The notes: generated by a model not told the origin, from the letters alone. 64,000 nt of DNA from Taeniopygia guttata (GCF_048771995.1 NC_133063.1:27422810-27486809); one strand, 5' to 3'. Shown: positions 29,101 through 41,224, counted from the first letter of the stretch. A program made the numbers and translations.

Positions 29101-32100
29101 TGCTATGGGCTGCTGTACCTCTGTAAAATACTGCTCTTATTCCAGAAATGAGAGAGCATTAATCAATTAATAGTTAATTTAAGAGCGAGCAAGATCTGCC
29201 ATATCCTCACTTTTCATTATTTAAAATAATGAACTGAGTATGCCCTCAACAAGGAAAAATCATAATATAAAGTCCTTGAGTATTCAATAATTTTAACCAC
29301 ATACACTATATATGTGAAGCAGAGAATTCTTCGAAGAAAATCCAAAGCTTTTAAAATACTAGAGAAAAGTAAAAATATACCCTACTATTTTAGAACAAGT
29401 CTGAGCTGCAGATGGCCACCATATATCATACTGTTACAAAAAATACACATACTATAAAAACAACTGTAGCTAAAAAATGAAACACCACAGCTATGAATGA
29501 GGATTACACAAGTACTCGCTATCAAACTATACAGAAAACACTTTAAATACATTGTGAAGCACTTCAGAATGAAGTTTTAAGACTAATTCAATAAAAAACC
29601 CAAAGCAAAAACCAAAAACATTTGCTGGCATCCCTACATTTAAGCACTGTATCCTGTAGATGTATGTATTACACATACTTTTAACTATGTCATAAAACTG
29701 GAATGTGACTATACAAGCTTTTATTGTAAATTAAATTTGGCTACATTCTCTCCTAATCACCCTGCATTTAACATACTAATTAGATCATACTTCAGGTGAT
29801 TTCCAGCAAATAAGAAGTACTTCATTCCTTGAAGGAGAAAGAAAACGATGGTATCTCATGGAAACTGATCTCTGGTTAGTGCAGTCAATATGACAGTAAC
29901 ATGAACTGTTACCAAATTCCACAGTAATGATACATAAATTAATTCAAAACGCAAAAGGACTTGACTTCACATGTCTTTGAAACAAGAGTCAATATTTAAG
30001 TAGATCTAAAAGTGAAATACCTTCATATGTTACTGTATGTCTGATTGATCATTTATGTCCAACAAAGAAATTCTGTGTTTTCCATTATGTTCTTCCTTAT
30101 GAGGAACATGCTAAGCCACCATATAATGCAAGGGGTGATGGGGAGGCTCTTGTGGGAATTCTTTAGTGTACTGTTGACTTTGCACTAAGCTGTAATGTTT
30201 TGAAACGTGTCTTAAGGAATGAACTTAACATTCTATTTTCACAAGTTAAATCTCTCTTTGCTGCCTGGAATAAGTATATTTCATATGTGAAAAAATGCAT
30301 ATTCTTCCTACATATTGTAGAAATATTATTCCTTGGTTTACCCAATTCCTGAACCAGCAAAGTATTTAAACGTCCATTTAAGTTTATGCAACTGACCATC
30401 CCAATTCTTAAGTAATCCAAAGATTATTCATATACACAAAATCAAACATACATAAAATTAAACATCTGCTAAGTGTTTTGTGGCTACTATTTCAATTTTA
30501 CATTCAGAAATTAGTTTGGGACATTTACCAAAGCATAATTTTTATAAGGAGGTATAGTTAAAATTGTGAGCTGTGATTGTTTTATGTACATTTTCCATTT
30601 TACCTACAACGATGGTTTTAGTAATTATTAGGTACATGTTATATGCACATCAAGCAAAAGGTTATTATAGCCTACTTCAGTATTTTGAATACTTCTCATA
30701 AAACCTGTTCAAAGTCAACTTAGAACAACACAGCTTGTTTAGTCATGATTTCCAGTTAAAATGACCATTCTGGTAATCTCAAAGGTCTGTGACAGCACTC
30801 AATCAAGTCCAACTTAAACAGAACTTGCTTGCATTTGTCCATTTGCCCATCACAGAGGTTCACTTCATCCTGAATATTATCAAAGGAAAGGTGCAGATAA
30901 AAGGAAAATCTCCAAGTAAAACCCAATTCTTTCATGTTAATGTTCTTTGATGTAAGTAACAGATGAAGAATCATGAAGTGTGGATTCTGAGCCAGAGATG
31001 TGACATGACAACTTAATAACCTCTAGGCCACTTTACAATACAAAAATGGCACAAATTAGTAATCTCAGAGCCACTTTTTATTAGGAAGCCTTATGATGGA
31101 TCTGGCACACAATGATAGTACTTGCTAACTATTCCCCCTGTGCTAGTAACAAAACACAGCATCTTTTATTTACAATTTAAAATTACTTTCTACTAGATAT
31201 GTTTCAGGCAATCTACTGCATTACAGGTGCTCACAATGAGCACATCCTTTTGCATATTAAAGTCTCCCCAGCTGCAAAAAGGTGAATAAAACAATATGGT
31301 TTTAGCTCACCTTTAAATATGGCTGTATCCAGTTTTTTAGATATTCTGTGCGTAGTTTGTAACAATTTCTCAAAATTACGTTGAGATTGATGATTTTGTT
31401 ACTTAACATAAATACGATGCATGCATAAATTTAAAAAATACTGAAGAAAGAATAAAAACATATTGTAAAATTTAGATTTCTAAACTCAAATAATAGCAGG
31501 GATGGGACTGATCTACTGGAGGGAACGAAGGCTCTGCAGGGGGATCTGGACAAGCTGGATCAATGAGTTGAGGCCACTTGTAAGAGGTTCTCACTGGTCC
31601 TACCCCTGGGTCACAACAACACCTTGCAACACCACAGACTTGAGGGAAAGATGCTTGGTGGAAAAGGACCCAGGGGTGCTAGCCAGAACCAGCTGGACAT
31701 GAGCCAGCAGTGTCCCCAGGCTGTCAATAAGGCCAAGGGTATCTTGGCTTGGATCACAATGGTGTGGCCAGCAGGACCACATCAGTGACCATCTCCATGT
31801 ACTCATTGAAACATCAAGGTACTGGAGTGAGGCCAGAGAAGGGCAACTGGAGCACAAGTCTTATAAAGAGGAGATGAGGGAACTGGAGGTGTTTAGCCTG
31901 GAGAAAAGGAGGCTTGGGAGAACATTATGGTTCTCCAAAACTCCATAAAAGAAGATTGTAGCCAGGTGAATGTCAGTCTCTCTTCACAGGTAACAAACAA
32001 CAGCATGAGAGCAAATGGTCTCAGGCTGCACCGGGAGAGGTCTAGGTTAGATACGAGGAAAGATTTCCTCACTGAAAGCATTGTCAAAATTGAAACAGGT

Positions 32101-35100
32101 TGTCCAGGAAGTGGTAGAGTCACCATCCCTAGAGGTATTTTGGAAGTCATGTAAACACAGCACTTAGCAACATGGTTTAGCGTTGGACTTGGCAGTGCCA
32201 GGTTTATGGCCGGACTCTGACCTTAAAGCTCTTTTCCAAACTAAATTATTTTAGGATAAACAAAAAATATGCACTAAAGATCACATCATATATTCTTTTC
32301 CAACTCAGAACTTACCATCCTTGTTCAGCCACTGTTTTCTCTGTCTGTAGAGGAGAAGTTTATTGTGGACATATGGCAAAAGAAACTTCACACACCAGCT
32401 CTCCACACCAAGCTTGTTTTGTACCAGGACAATAGGGCTCCGGTTATATCTGGCCTCAGGGCAGGGTATTAATCCAATTTCATCTCTTAAAAAACAGAGA
32501 TAAAAATAATTAAGCTTATTTCAAGTAGGTGACAATTATTTTTCCCAATACAGAAATGCAATGGTTGGCAATGCTTCTCAACCAAACATTCCATCATCTT
32601 TTTTCCTCGTTTTTGCTGAAACCTGTAATAGCAAAAGTTTTATTTGTTTTTCACAAAGATCTGAAATGATGAAGGCCCCATTTTTTCTGTTTTTAGACTA
32701 TTATCCCATCAGTTTAACTCAGCTTAATCAACGAGCACCCCTGGTTTTGTAATAAATACACGACAGAGCTGTAACTGCTGCTTCAGCAACAGAAACAGAA
32801 CATGCTATCTAGTACAGGCACCTGACTGACCAAAAGCTACCCAGGTGTGCCCTGCAGCAGGCGCTCTTAAACTAAGACTCACACAGAAGAATATGCTCAC
32901 TTCCACATGTCCCAATTTTAACTGTGCTATGCAAGGCACGATGATCAACAGGGGGAAGATCTGAGATACAGAGTCTGACAGATGACAACTCTGTACAAGA
33001 AATGTGAGCCTTTAAAACAACAAAGCAGAAGAGACTCAGCTGTTCAGTTTCAATGGACCATACAATATTTTACTTTTTGTCAGGTTTTTCTAGCATGCTG
33101 AATAGCAGCTTTGGCAGCTTCTTAGAAATAAACAGCTTATCAAGGATTCACACTTGTTTAGACATAAAGCAACATTATTTTATTTTGATTATGCATCATT
33201 TCTCCACCAACTCCCATTCAATGGAAAAAATTGTTGCTAAAGAGGAAAATCCTCATATCTCACACATAATAAAAAAGATTTCTTGTGATCTCAGAAAACA
33301 AATTCTCCATCTTAAGTCTTCTTAATACAAGACTTACAGATACACAGTGAGTGTCAGCTCTTAAACCCCAACTCAATTATCTTAAATAAAATTTATTACT
33401 GGGTACCCTGAGCATGCTGATTTAGTTTCTGTGTTCTCACTGGAACATTTCTGAGGTAATAAAAAGTGACACAGTGTGCTTTTTTTTAAGAAAGTAGTTG
33501 CTTATTCAGAAAAGAGATCTGATCTTCCATACATCAACAACATATGTCACAAGCCGCAAAAAACACAGGTAAGGTGAAATCAAGGTAAAACACTTGCAAA
33601 CCACGTGGCTCTGTCTCCAAACATGCACACAGGTCCCTTAGCTTCCCCAGTCAGCTGAGAGAGAAGAAAAAAGCATTCCTCTACCCCACTAAAAGCAAGA
33701 AATAGGTATCAAACCAAGATCCTTATCTGTGCTGCTCTATTTAACACAAGCTACACTCTTCAAGCAGCAAGATTAAACCTAAAATGACATTCCAGTCTGC
33801 TTCTTTCAACACAGTATCTTAATAGCCTGAAGTTTGTATCGCTGGGTCTTTCTTTTACTAACGCTAAACCCAGTCCTTGCCAAAATGTTACCTGACCTTG
33901 CATAAAGGGACATGAAAGTCTCCAAAAGCAACAAAGACACAGTCAGACACTGCTTGGCTAATTAAGTCGCTGAATTACCATAGGAACTTACCAGCTGTAA
34001 CTCACAAACAGTATACCAAAGGTAAACAGCAAGCAGAGGAAAAAAAAAAAAAAAAAAAAACCACAAAACAAATATCCACACCTTTACTTATTACCAAATA
34101 GAAGAAGTCTAACTTGGGTGAGCTAATTTTCACAATACTGCTTTGAACACACCAAAATAACAGACAGGTAGAGCTTGCACAAAGCTGACAAGTGGGTAGG
34201 TGTACAAGCAGCGTTTGACAAGGGTCAATAAATGCTGAAAAAGAGGTGAGTAAGGGACAAAAGTATGGTAAGTGAACAGGAACATCATGCATGTAGGAGA
34301 TTCCCTGTTTTCAGTGAAGCTAGGCAGTTCCCATGTAAAATAGTTCAAAAATGGATCTGCAACATGTTGAATTCAGGATATCACCTGTCAGGAATATCAC
34401 CTGGCCAGCAGCAGAAGACAAGATGAAGATACATGAAAAGACCTGGCCAGCACAGACACAGCCTGGTGCTCCTGAGGCACAGAGGCAGAACAGCAAAGAG
34501 CCCACAGCCTACACTGGCCTGCAGTCCCATTTCAAGTATTTTCAATCACTTCACAAATCTAGCAGACAAGATTGTTACTTTTTCTACTTCAAGGGATAAG
34601 GTAGCAGCAGCTTGTGCTTTTTCACTTGAAGCATGTCACAGTGCATCAGTCTCAGCAGACACTCTTGCAGCCTACTTTCATCTCTGAGATTGCATCTATG
34701 AAAGGAAATTACAATAGCAGCAAATTCTTCAAAAACATAATCTCCAAGTTTGCAACCAATAAAGAATCCTGGCAGAGGACTGGGAACTATGAAAAAATCA
34801 GAACATTCATTCATAAATAGTGGCCATTTGCAGTGCATTATGCTTCACATCCTAAAAATGAAGCTTCAAGGCAAAACACAGCCTTATTTAAACAGCATCC
34901 ATATGCTGCACTTTAAAACCTGTCCGCCCACCCAAATTGCTTACTACATTTAGAGAAACATGAAGGTGTTTATTCTAATCTTTTCTTGTTAAGGAAAGGG
35001 ATAAATTAAGTGACATAAAATTTTCATATGCCATTGTTTAGCTTAACACTTTCTGGAACAGATTAATAGGCCACTACCTCAGAGACTGCAGAGTTTCCAG

Positions 35101-36142
35101 CTGACATAAATACACCTCACTTAAATTAGGAAATTGTTACTCGTATGTGCTACCTTATTTGCCATAACCAACATGGAGCTTGCATATAGATTGAAAGATA
35201 CTTCCCTAGTTTGTGTCTTAAAGGCAGGGGAAATACATTCTGCAAAACAGAAGTATAGGAGGCACTTAAAACAGGGTCTCAAGGCTAGTCAACAACACTG
35301 AAAAATAAAACACACCATCTGCCCCCAGATTGCTGGATAAATCTGATTGTCATAACAACTACTGTGGTTTGCATTTTCATAGTCATTCTGTCTTCTTCAA
35401 ATCAATGCACAACGAAAAGCAGCCGCACATCTACCAACACATACGGATTCGAAGGTGGCATCCACCACACTGCTCTGTTGGTGCAAAGGTGCAATTCAGG
35501 AGGCTTCAATCCTAAGCTTTGTTCCCACCAGCAGCAGTGTTCTGTTCCAGCTGTGGGGCTCGGAAGGGCTGGCCCATCTGCGGGCAGGCTCAGCCCCATC
35601 CCGACTGAGCGACGAGTTCAACACAGCCAAACACCGAGTTCAGAGAGAGATCATTAGCAACTTTTCTCTGTAAGTGTATCTGTCGCTTCCAGACTGCGGA
35701 CCCCTCGCTGGTTTCCGCGGCTCGGTGCCTTTCACCGGCGGGGCGTTTGTGGCCGCTGGGCTGCGGCCGCCAGGGCTCAGGCTCCCGGAGCGAGCCCAGG
35801 GGAAGGCGCGGCGGCAGGACAGCACCGAGAACAGGGACACGGCGCCCTGCCCCAAGGAGGCGCGGGTGCCACCGCAGCCGCCCAGAGCCGGAGGAGACCC
35901 GAGCGGTCCCCGCGGCCGCTCACAGCGTGACCTTGGGCCCGGGCCCGGCCCGGCCGGCCCCGCCGGGACCCGCAGCCCGCCCGCCCCGCCGCGGAGCGCG
36001 CACGGCCGGAGCGCGGGCAGCGCTCGCTGCGCGCCGTCCGCCGCGGCCGCACTCACATGTGTGGGTTCCGCTGGAAGGCGTTGCGGATGTCCTTCACCAC
36101 CCGCTGCACCAGCACCGCCACCTCCTCCGCCGACTCGGCCAT
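13809..36142 (-). CDS. PTAR1: PTAR1, protein prenyltransferase alpha-subunit repeat protein (seven coding exons)
   Basis: Joining 36142-36057, 32485-32316, 28985-28919, 23945-23841, 20105-19892, 15023-14707 and 14157-13809 gives 1308 nt: 435 codons and TGA, with every junction in phase and GT..AG. The product is recognisable as PTAR1 along its whole length. It carries prenyltransferase alpha (PPTA) repeats with W-x-H-R type cores: AWNVRKEL near residue 107, ETWIHRRWVL near 142, AWSHRIWVL near 200, FHYRQFLL near 240 and TLWCHRR near 319. Known biology: PTAR1 pairs with the Rab GGTase beta subunit as geranylgeranyltransferase III, whose reported substrates include the SNARE YKT6 and FBXL2, and its loss disturbs Golgi function. 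The protein is cytosolic with no signal peptide or membrane segment. Two acidic or low-complexity linkers (about 255-310 and 330-365) flank the last repeat, and a basic KRLKR motif follows. I see no break, so the gene looks functional. Confidence 0.97.
14158..14706 (-). other. PTAR1 intron 6
   Basis: A short 549-bp intron, GTAAGA to TTTGAAG. No repeat or additional exon seen. Confidence 0.9.
14707..15023 (-). CDS. PTAR1: PTAR1 coding exon 6
   Basis: The exon is 317 nt with acceptor TTTCAG and donor GTAAGA. It encodes residues 215-319 plus two bases of Arg320. It opens with [12 protein letters not shown] and [15 protein letters not shown] (fourth PPTA core) and closes with [13 protein letters not shown] (fifth core). 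Between these lies an acidic, poorly conserved linker of about 50 residues rich in Glu, Gln and Asp. This is the part most diverged from the human protein as I recall it. Confidence 0.96.
15024..19891 (-). other. PTAR1 intron 5, containing a CR1 LINE
   Basis: A 4.9-kb intron, GTATAA to TTTCAG. Apart from the CR1 at about 17.12-18.18 kb it is plain AT-rich sequence. Confidence 0.85.
17120..18180 (+). mobile_element. CR1 LINE fragment, plus orientation (intron 5)
   Basis: Conceptual translation in changing frames shows CR1 reverse-transcriptase landmarks in order: [13 protein letters not shown] near 17320, DWKKGN near 17582, [20 protein letters not shown] near 17684, [12 protein letters not shown] near 17780, NWLDG near 17938 and the [14 protein letters not shown] region near 17990. 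It ends with the octamer pair ATTCTGTGATTCTATG at about 18165-18180, so the 3' end is intact. The order is collinear but the frame is broken several times and segments are missing. It lies antisense to PTAR1. Confidence 0.9.
19892..20105 (-). CDS. PTAR1: PTAR1 coding exon 5
   Basis: The exon is 214 nt with acceptor AACCAG and donor GTATAA. It encodes residues 143-214, completing [11 protein letters not shown] and carrying [18 protein letters not shown], the third PPTA core. It ends in phase 0 after Lys214. The start at 20105 is set by the split Arg codon and the AG at 20107-20106. Confidence 0.96.
20106..23840 (-). other. PTAR1 intron 4
   Basis: A 3.7-kb intron, GTTGGT to AACCAG. AT-rich with short TA/CATA tracts near 21090-21130. 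A 19-bp near-perfect palindrome (ACTCCAATT arms) lies near 21925. No exon or transposon recognised. Confidence 0.8.
23841..23945 (-). CDS. PTAR1: PTAR1 coding exon 4
   Basis: The exon is 105 nt with acceptor TTTGTAG and donor GTTGGT (a weak but acceptable donor). It encodes residues 108-142 plus two bases of Arg143: [19 protein letters not shown], then [15 protein letters not shown]. It is nearly identical to the mammalian protein and includes the second W-x-H-R core. Confidence 0.96.
24807..24843. repeat. Perfect 14-bp inverted repeat
   Basis: The arm TTTCCCAGAACCTG (24807-24820) and its exact reverse complement (24830-24843) are separated by 9 nt. It would form a stable hairpin in RNA from either strand. 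Function unknown. Confidence 0.85.
28219..28275. repeat. 11-bp palindrome plus 20-bp direct repeat with ETS-like cores
   Basis: ACGGAAGTAAA (28219-28229) is followed after 5 nt by its exact reverse complement (28235-28245). The right arm belongs to a unit TTACTTCCGTAATAAAT that is repeated once, 20 bp further on (from 28236 and 28256). Each copy holds ACTTCCG, which reads CGGAAGT in reverse, the ETS-factor core. Confidence 0.8.
28919..28985 (-). CDS. PTAR1: PTAR1 coding exon 3
   Basis: The exon is only 67 nt and too short for simple ORF detection. Acceptor TTTTAG, donor GTATGT. It encodes [20 protein letters not shown] and then N-V plus two bases of Arg108, and so contains the start of the first PPTA repeat (W-N-x-R). 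The phase matches exon 2 (one base carried over) and exon 4 (two bases carried over). Confidence 0.95.
28986..32315 (-). other. PTAR1 intron 2, containing a CR1 LINE
   Basis: A 3.3-kb intron, GTAAGT to TTTTAG. Holds the CR1 at 31.5-32.25 kb, lying just downstream of exon 2; the rest is AT-rich and featureless. Confidence 0.85.
31497..32253 (+). mobile_element. CR1 LINE fragment, plus orientation (intron 2)
   Basis: This is the CR1 3' region. Recognisable segments include LVEKDPGVL near 31658, then AGGCCAAGGGTATCTTGGC near 31729, the GAGAAGGGCAACTGGAGC and CTGGAGAAAAGGAGGCTTGG blocks, and a GGTTGTCCAGGAAGTGGTAGAGTC block near 32098. It stops at CTTTTCCAAACTAAATTATT, just before the usual octamers, so the very end is eroded. 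The reading frame is broken throughout. Confidence 0.85.
32316..32485 (-). CDS. PTAR1: PTAR1 coding exon 2
   Basis: The exon is 170 nt with acceptor TTTAAG and donor GTAAGT. It encodes residues 29-85 plus the first base of Glu86, including [14 protein letters not shown] and the conserved [18 protein letters not shown] stretch. The alternative AG two bases downstream would put a stop at once, so the acceptor is fixed by frame. Confidence 0.96.
32486..36056 (-). other. PTAR1 intron 1
   Basis: A 3.6-kb intron, GTGAGT to TTTAAG. AT-rich up to about 35.5 kb and then merging into the CpG island. A 21-A run lies at 34040-34060. No exon recognised. Confidence 0.85.
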
Positions 36143-36215
36143 GTTCCCGCAGGCGACGCGGCGGGAGCGCTTCCGGGGCAGCGCACACGGGCGGGCGCGG
36201 GGCGGGGCCGTGGTT
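35545..36215 (-). promoter_or_regulatory. PTAR1: CpG-island promoter of PTAR1
   Basis: This is the only extended CpG-dense block near the gene. It runs over the end of intron 1, exon 1 and about 70 bp upstream, then stops abruptly near 36210, where the sequence turns AT-rich. A GC box (GGGGCGGGGC) lies at 36199-36208, and a motif combining CACATG with a half-CRE-like TGACG lies at about 36224-36239. No TATA box is evident at a useful distance, which fits a housekeeping, dispersed-start promoter. Long ORFs in all frames here are a by-product of GC content. Confidence 0.8.
36057..36142 (-). CDS. PTAR1: PTAR1 coding exon 1
   Basis: The start codon is the CAT at 36140-36142 read in reverse. Its context is good (A at -3, G at +4). 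The exon encodes residues 1-28 plus two bases of Ile29, beginning [13 protein letters not shown] and ending in NPH, as in mammalian PTAR1. It ends at a GTGAGT donor (36056-36051). It lies inside the CpG island, which fits a first coding exon directly downstream of the promoter. Confidence 0.96.
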
Positions 36216-36284
36216 TTATTTTGGGTCATGTGGGTGACGAGGCATCTAAATTCATATTACACAAAAGTAGGATTTGTGTCCGTG

Positions 36285-36320
36285 TATTAATTATATTAAT
36301 TATATTAATTATATTAAATA
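36285..36320. repeat. Tandem repeat of TATTAATTA, period 9
   Basis: Three full copies and a partial one, lying about 140 bp upstream of the PTAR1 start codon, immediately outside the CpG island. Confidence 0.85.
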
Positions 36321-39300
36321 TCCGTGTCCAAATATTTATATCCCTTCTTGCATGAAGGAAGTGAGCTGCATCGTGGTACAATTGTTCCCAGGCATGCCAT
36401 GGGATCACTCCCTTTTCCCAAGACGGTTGATAAGGCTCACAGCCCTATCGTTATTGCCTCCCCTTCTAAATAATAGCCTTGCCGCTCAGAAGTTTCCCTT
36501 GCACAGAGATTTTTTTAAAAGCAAAAAGAAAACAGGTGCTGAAGCATTTGTATTTTCCATGCAGTATTGGTTTTGCTGAGCATAAGCATTAATATCATAT
36601 GCAATAGTGTATTTCTATTGCTTATATGTGTACAGGGTGTGATTTCATAATTTGTTGTTTTATACTGTGAATCAGTGTTTTTCAATGCCATTTTTAGTGT
36701 GTGGCTCTTCCTAAAAGGCTCAAGACAGACAAGTTACTGTCTCTGGAGCTCCCAGTGCTAGTTACATCCTGAGTTAATGCAGTCCCTTTTGCTGTGTCGG
36801 GAATCGCGCCGGGCCGCACAGTTTTGAGAGATAAGGGTTGCATGTACAGCTTCTCTTGACTGCCAGCAGACATGGGAGCGCTTCTCTTCAAGGCGGAATG
36901 CGAAGAGGTGACTGTAATTCTGGACTGTTACTTATGTATTTGCTTGTCATTAGATATTGTATATAATGTATTTACAAAGCATTAACCATGCATAGTTGAT
37001 ATGTCTCTAATTTGAAAGCTTGCAATGTCATCATCATCTGCTTCATCATTGCCTTCCCCCGCCTCCCCCACAAGAGGCCTAGTAGACCCTTCCAGGTCTA
37101 TATTCTCCTTAAAAAATAAAAAAAAAATAAAATGGCAGATGGGACATTTTATGGGGCCTTCTTAATAGCCAATATATTAAGTGGAAAAAATTAGACTAAA
37201 TAATGTTGGCTTCAGGGAATTCTGCCTGTGCTGTTCCAGGTTTTCATTCATTTTGTCGAATGTATAGACACTGTTTTTGTAACTGTAGTGTCTAAAATTG
37301 TTGAAGCAAACTGATACATTCTGGATGTCAAATAGGCAAAAATACAAATACGAGGAAAAGTGTTGCAACACTTGGTGACTACTGGGATATATTTTTAGCT
37401 GAAAAATACAAACTAGTTTTTTCAAAATAGCTTAGATTACTGTGTTCAGCATAACCCTGAATTTTTAATTTTTGCCTTTTTACGTTGTGGTAAGGGGCTA
37501 AGTTGGTTTTATGTGATGGACAGTATACCTTTTCTGACTCACTGCCTGCTCACTTTGTCCTGTGCAATTTCTTCAGTCTGGGACTGAAATAGTTCTAGCT
37601 GTGAGGTTGGTTTGAGTTGGGTTTTTGTTGTTGGAATTCTTTTAAGAGGTTTTGGTGAATTATACCTAAATTAAACAACTTTCAGATGTCATTAATCATG
37701 ACAAAAATACTCTGTGGATTAAAAGTTGAATTCTTGTGTTTGTGATGGGTTGGGGTTTTGGTGTTTTTTTCATTTTAGCATTGGGTACAAACAAAAGTAA
37801 ACCATAACAATGCAAAGTTATTAAAGTACTGAAAATCGATAGAAGACTACTAATATATTTTAAAGTTGCAAAAGTATTTATTTAGAATTGTGCAATCAAC
37901 TGACAATATACTGTCTATGACTTCATGCATTCCTTTTGAAGAGGAATGAATATGAAATTGCTATTCTTATTTAAATGTCATAATCAAATTTATTTTAATT
38001 GTACATTTTAGCAATTATATATGTTATCAAAGCTTGTAAGGTTGGCATTGGTGTTAATATTGCACATGATACTTTATAGTAGCTTCTGGTTGTGATTATT
38101 GAATTGTCAGCCAAGAATGCTTACTTGCCATAATTTTAGGGAAATTAAATTTATTTATTTCAGAAAATACTCTTTTGTTATGTTTCACATAGGGTATAAA
38201 CTGTAGAAAATAGACTGCAATTAAATAGTCTGGAATTATCTTTCTGTTACATGCAGAAATTTCCCTGAGTAATCCATTTCTATGTCATCTGAGGCAGTCT
38301 CAAAAGTATTGGAAACTGTTTGCTTAAGGAGTTTTTCTCTCATGGGTACAGAATAATATGTCTTTCTAACTATCCAAAGTGATATAACAAACTCCTAGTG
38401 CATTAAAATTGCCTTAATAAATGCCTAAAAGTTTAAAATGTTGCAATTTAGATCCAGTTCACCAAGTGTGAAATGTAGTTGTCAATTTGTTCATGGCCAC
38501 CTTCAGAAAATGGGTAATAAGGCTTGCTTCTGTGCCTCCTAACCATGTTAATTTGTTGAAGCTTTATAGACAAGTCCAACTGAGTTTAATGCAGTTGATT
38601 TCAGTGTTATATTTTTTTGTGAAAATGTCTCACAGCTGGTACTAGTTGTCCGTCCATTGTGAGAGTGAAGACAATTGCATGCGAAAATGGGCACATCACA
38701 TTAGTGATTTCCCATGGCCTAATATTTTTCTAAGCAGATCACATTACATGGCCAACAAGAGTGAAAGTGTATCATCACTATCCTTGCTTTTCTATTTATT
38801 AGAAAGATTGTTTGAAATTTTGACAGTCATGGTACAAATGCAGGAGTCGCAGCACATTTTTTCATATCATGAAAAGCATAAGTCTTCAGATTTTTCAGTG
38901 ATGGTTCTTTAACATCAGAGAATGTGGTGGATGTGTGTATGGTTTTATACCTAGTTGTGCCTGAGTTTGTTTCTTGGGTTAGCAGACAGAAAGATTGCTG
39001 CTGTTAGTGACAGGTGCACCCACGGTGACTGAGTTAACAGTCCTTTGGTTCAGGCCATGCTGACAAACAGGCCAAGCTGAAATCAGCCCTGATGTGCAAA
39101 CCCAGCCAGCTTGTGGGAAGTCACATCTTACTGGGGACTAGTGCCTGAGCCAGAACTGCAGTACCTTCTCTGGTCTGGTACTGGGTGGAAAGAAGCATTG
39201 CCACACTTTTATACCTGCACACACACCAAAGGGGTGTTTGACTGCAAGGCTGTCACTTCTCACTACAAGTGTCTACAGCCACCAGAGCCCACTGAACTCT

Positions 39301-39529
39301 TCTACACTGAGATCTCTCAAGCAGGGATGTTTCTAAGGATTACCTTTCAAGATTGACAGATTGCCTTACCCAGCATTTGATGTCTACAATGGGGGATGAT
39401 TCAAAAAGGTCTAAAACTGTATTGTAGGCAAGCCAATTATTTGTCATGCAGTAAATACTAGGTGGTATGACTGCTGTTCAGTCATTGTTTAATACGATAT
39501 TTGGTTAAACACACAATATTGACTCAGAG
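36321..39529. other. AT-rich intergenic sequence upstream of PTAR1
   Basis: No gene or identifiable transposon seen. A CT-rich patch lies near 37050. Small ORFs are without family resemblance. Confidence 0.6.
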
Positions 39530-40010
39530 TTATGGAATCATTGTGGTTAGAAAAGATGTTCAGAATCACTGAGTCCAACCTCTGACCAAACACCACCGTG
39601 TCAAATAAACCATAGCATAAGTGCCATGTCCTGGAGGGTTCAAGAAATTTCTCCTCCAGGAGTAGTGACTCCATTACCTATTTGGGCAGCCCATTCCAAT
39701 GTCTCAGCATGACTCCAGTGAAGAAATTCTTCCTGGTATGCAACCTGACCCTCCCTGGGGTGCAGTTTTAAGGCCATTTCTTCTTATCCTGTTGCCTGGA
39801 AAAAGAGAACAACCCTCCCTCAGCTGCTCCTCATAGAAATCATGCTCCACACCCTTCCCCAGCTCCATTGCCCTTCTCTGGATACACTCCAAGAGAAAGT
39901 CTTGAAGAACTCCACAATGTCCTTCCTGAACTGAGGGGCTGAGAACTGGGCTCAGGAGTAGAGGTGTAGCCTCCCTAGGACAGCGAGAGTTGGCTCCTCT
40001 GGGCATTTGT
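39530..40010 (-). mobile_element. CR1 LINE 3' fragment, minus orientation
   Basis: In reverse it reads as the C-terminal end of the CR1 polymerase ORF and its short 3' UTR: CIQRRAMELGKG, then EEQLREGCSLFPGNRIRRNG at 39704-39930. Typical tail text such as TGAGTCCAACCTCTGACCA on the plus strand follows near 39570. Octamers at the 3' end (about 39532) are decayed. Confidence 0.85.
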
Positions 40011-41224
40011 CCTGCAACTCTGTTACAGCAGTGTTACAGATGTGGTCAGGTACTTCTGGCTTTGCTCCAAGGAAGCTCCAAGGTTCACATGAAAAATTCA
40101 TTGTATATTGTTATTGCATCAAAATGTAATATTCTAATGTAATGGTTTTACTGCAATAAATTATATTTTATGGTAAAGGTTGGTTATCAGTGTAGGGAGT
40201 ATGGTGTGGCTTTGTTCATTATGCGGTCAATAAGCATCAGTGGGCTTGTGGAAACAGCACCACTGACAGACAATACAAACCTGGTCCTCCAATGCGTGAA
40301 AGATATAAGGAATGGAAGCACACCTCACTCTAAAATGTGCTGAATATTTTTAGATAAAACATTTCTGAGAAACACTCCATATGCTTTACACTTTGGGTAT
40401 AATGGACATAATTGGTTAATATAATTTTTCTGTGTTTCTTCAAATTCTTTTCTTATTTAGAAAAAAAATGCAGTTGAGGTGCCAAGAAGAAATAATTTAA
40501 CACACACTGAATTCCTCATTCTCTTGAATGGAAAATATTTTAAATTAATAAAAATTCTACTTTTTTAAAGAAATAATGTTTAATATTGTGAAAATTCCCA
40601 ACATGTTAACTGATGTAAAATTTTTTCTTAGAAACAAATTCTATATTTCCATAAGATCTGCATGACTGGGAGAAGTTCCAGCACTACTTTTATATGTATA
40701 ATATTGAATGGTTTGAGTACACCTACAGAGCCTGAAGGGTGAGATGGGTTTTAAGCAGCAATTGTTGGTCATATGCACTCAATCAGCAAATCATGCGTTA
40801 CCAATTATTGTAAGCCTGACACCTATCTTTTCCTCCTGTTAAAAAAGTAATTTATTTTTATTTTATTTAAATCTTTCTGAAAGGAAAAAAAAAAAACGGT
40901 TTTAATGCTAGATGCACCCTGCAAGTCCAGTGTTAGCTAGGATGATGCTGAGATTTTTTTACAATTTCCATATCAGCAAAATCATGTTGAAATTACTTCC
41001 CTTTATAAATGAAGTTTCAGCATGATTTTACTTAAAATCTTCAAGGAGTGATTCAGATAAGTAATGTATTTAACTATTTAATTTTCCTTCCTATTTTAAG
41101 AAACTGCAGGATGATTGTTTTTGTATATGAGCATATTTTGTGTTGTTTAGAATATATTCAATATTTCTGCTTACTGCTAAATGCCACCTTAGGCTACTTT
41201 TGAGAATGCTTTCTCATTTTCCAG
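40011..41224. other. AT-rich intergenic sequence
   Basis: I searched it for the PAK exons expected upstream of the kinase fragment (regulatory region and the start of the glycine loop) and saw none. Confidence 0.5.

Noticed and set aside
35640..36355. Overlapping ORFs of 90-200 codons on both strands
   Set aside because: They lie in the CpG island, where GC content removes stops. Only the 86-nt PTAR1 exon 1 is supported by homology and splice sites.
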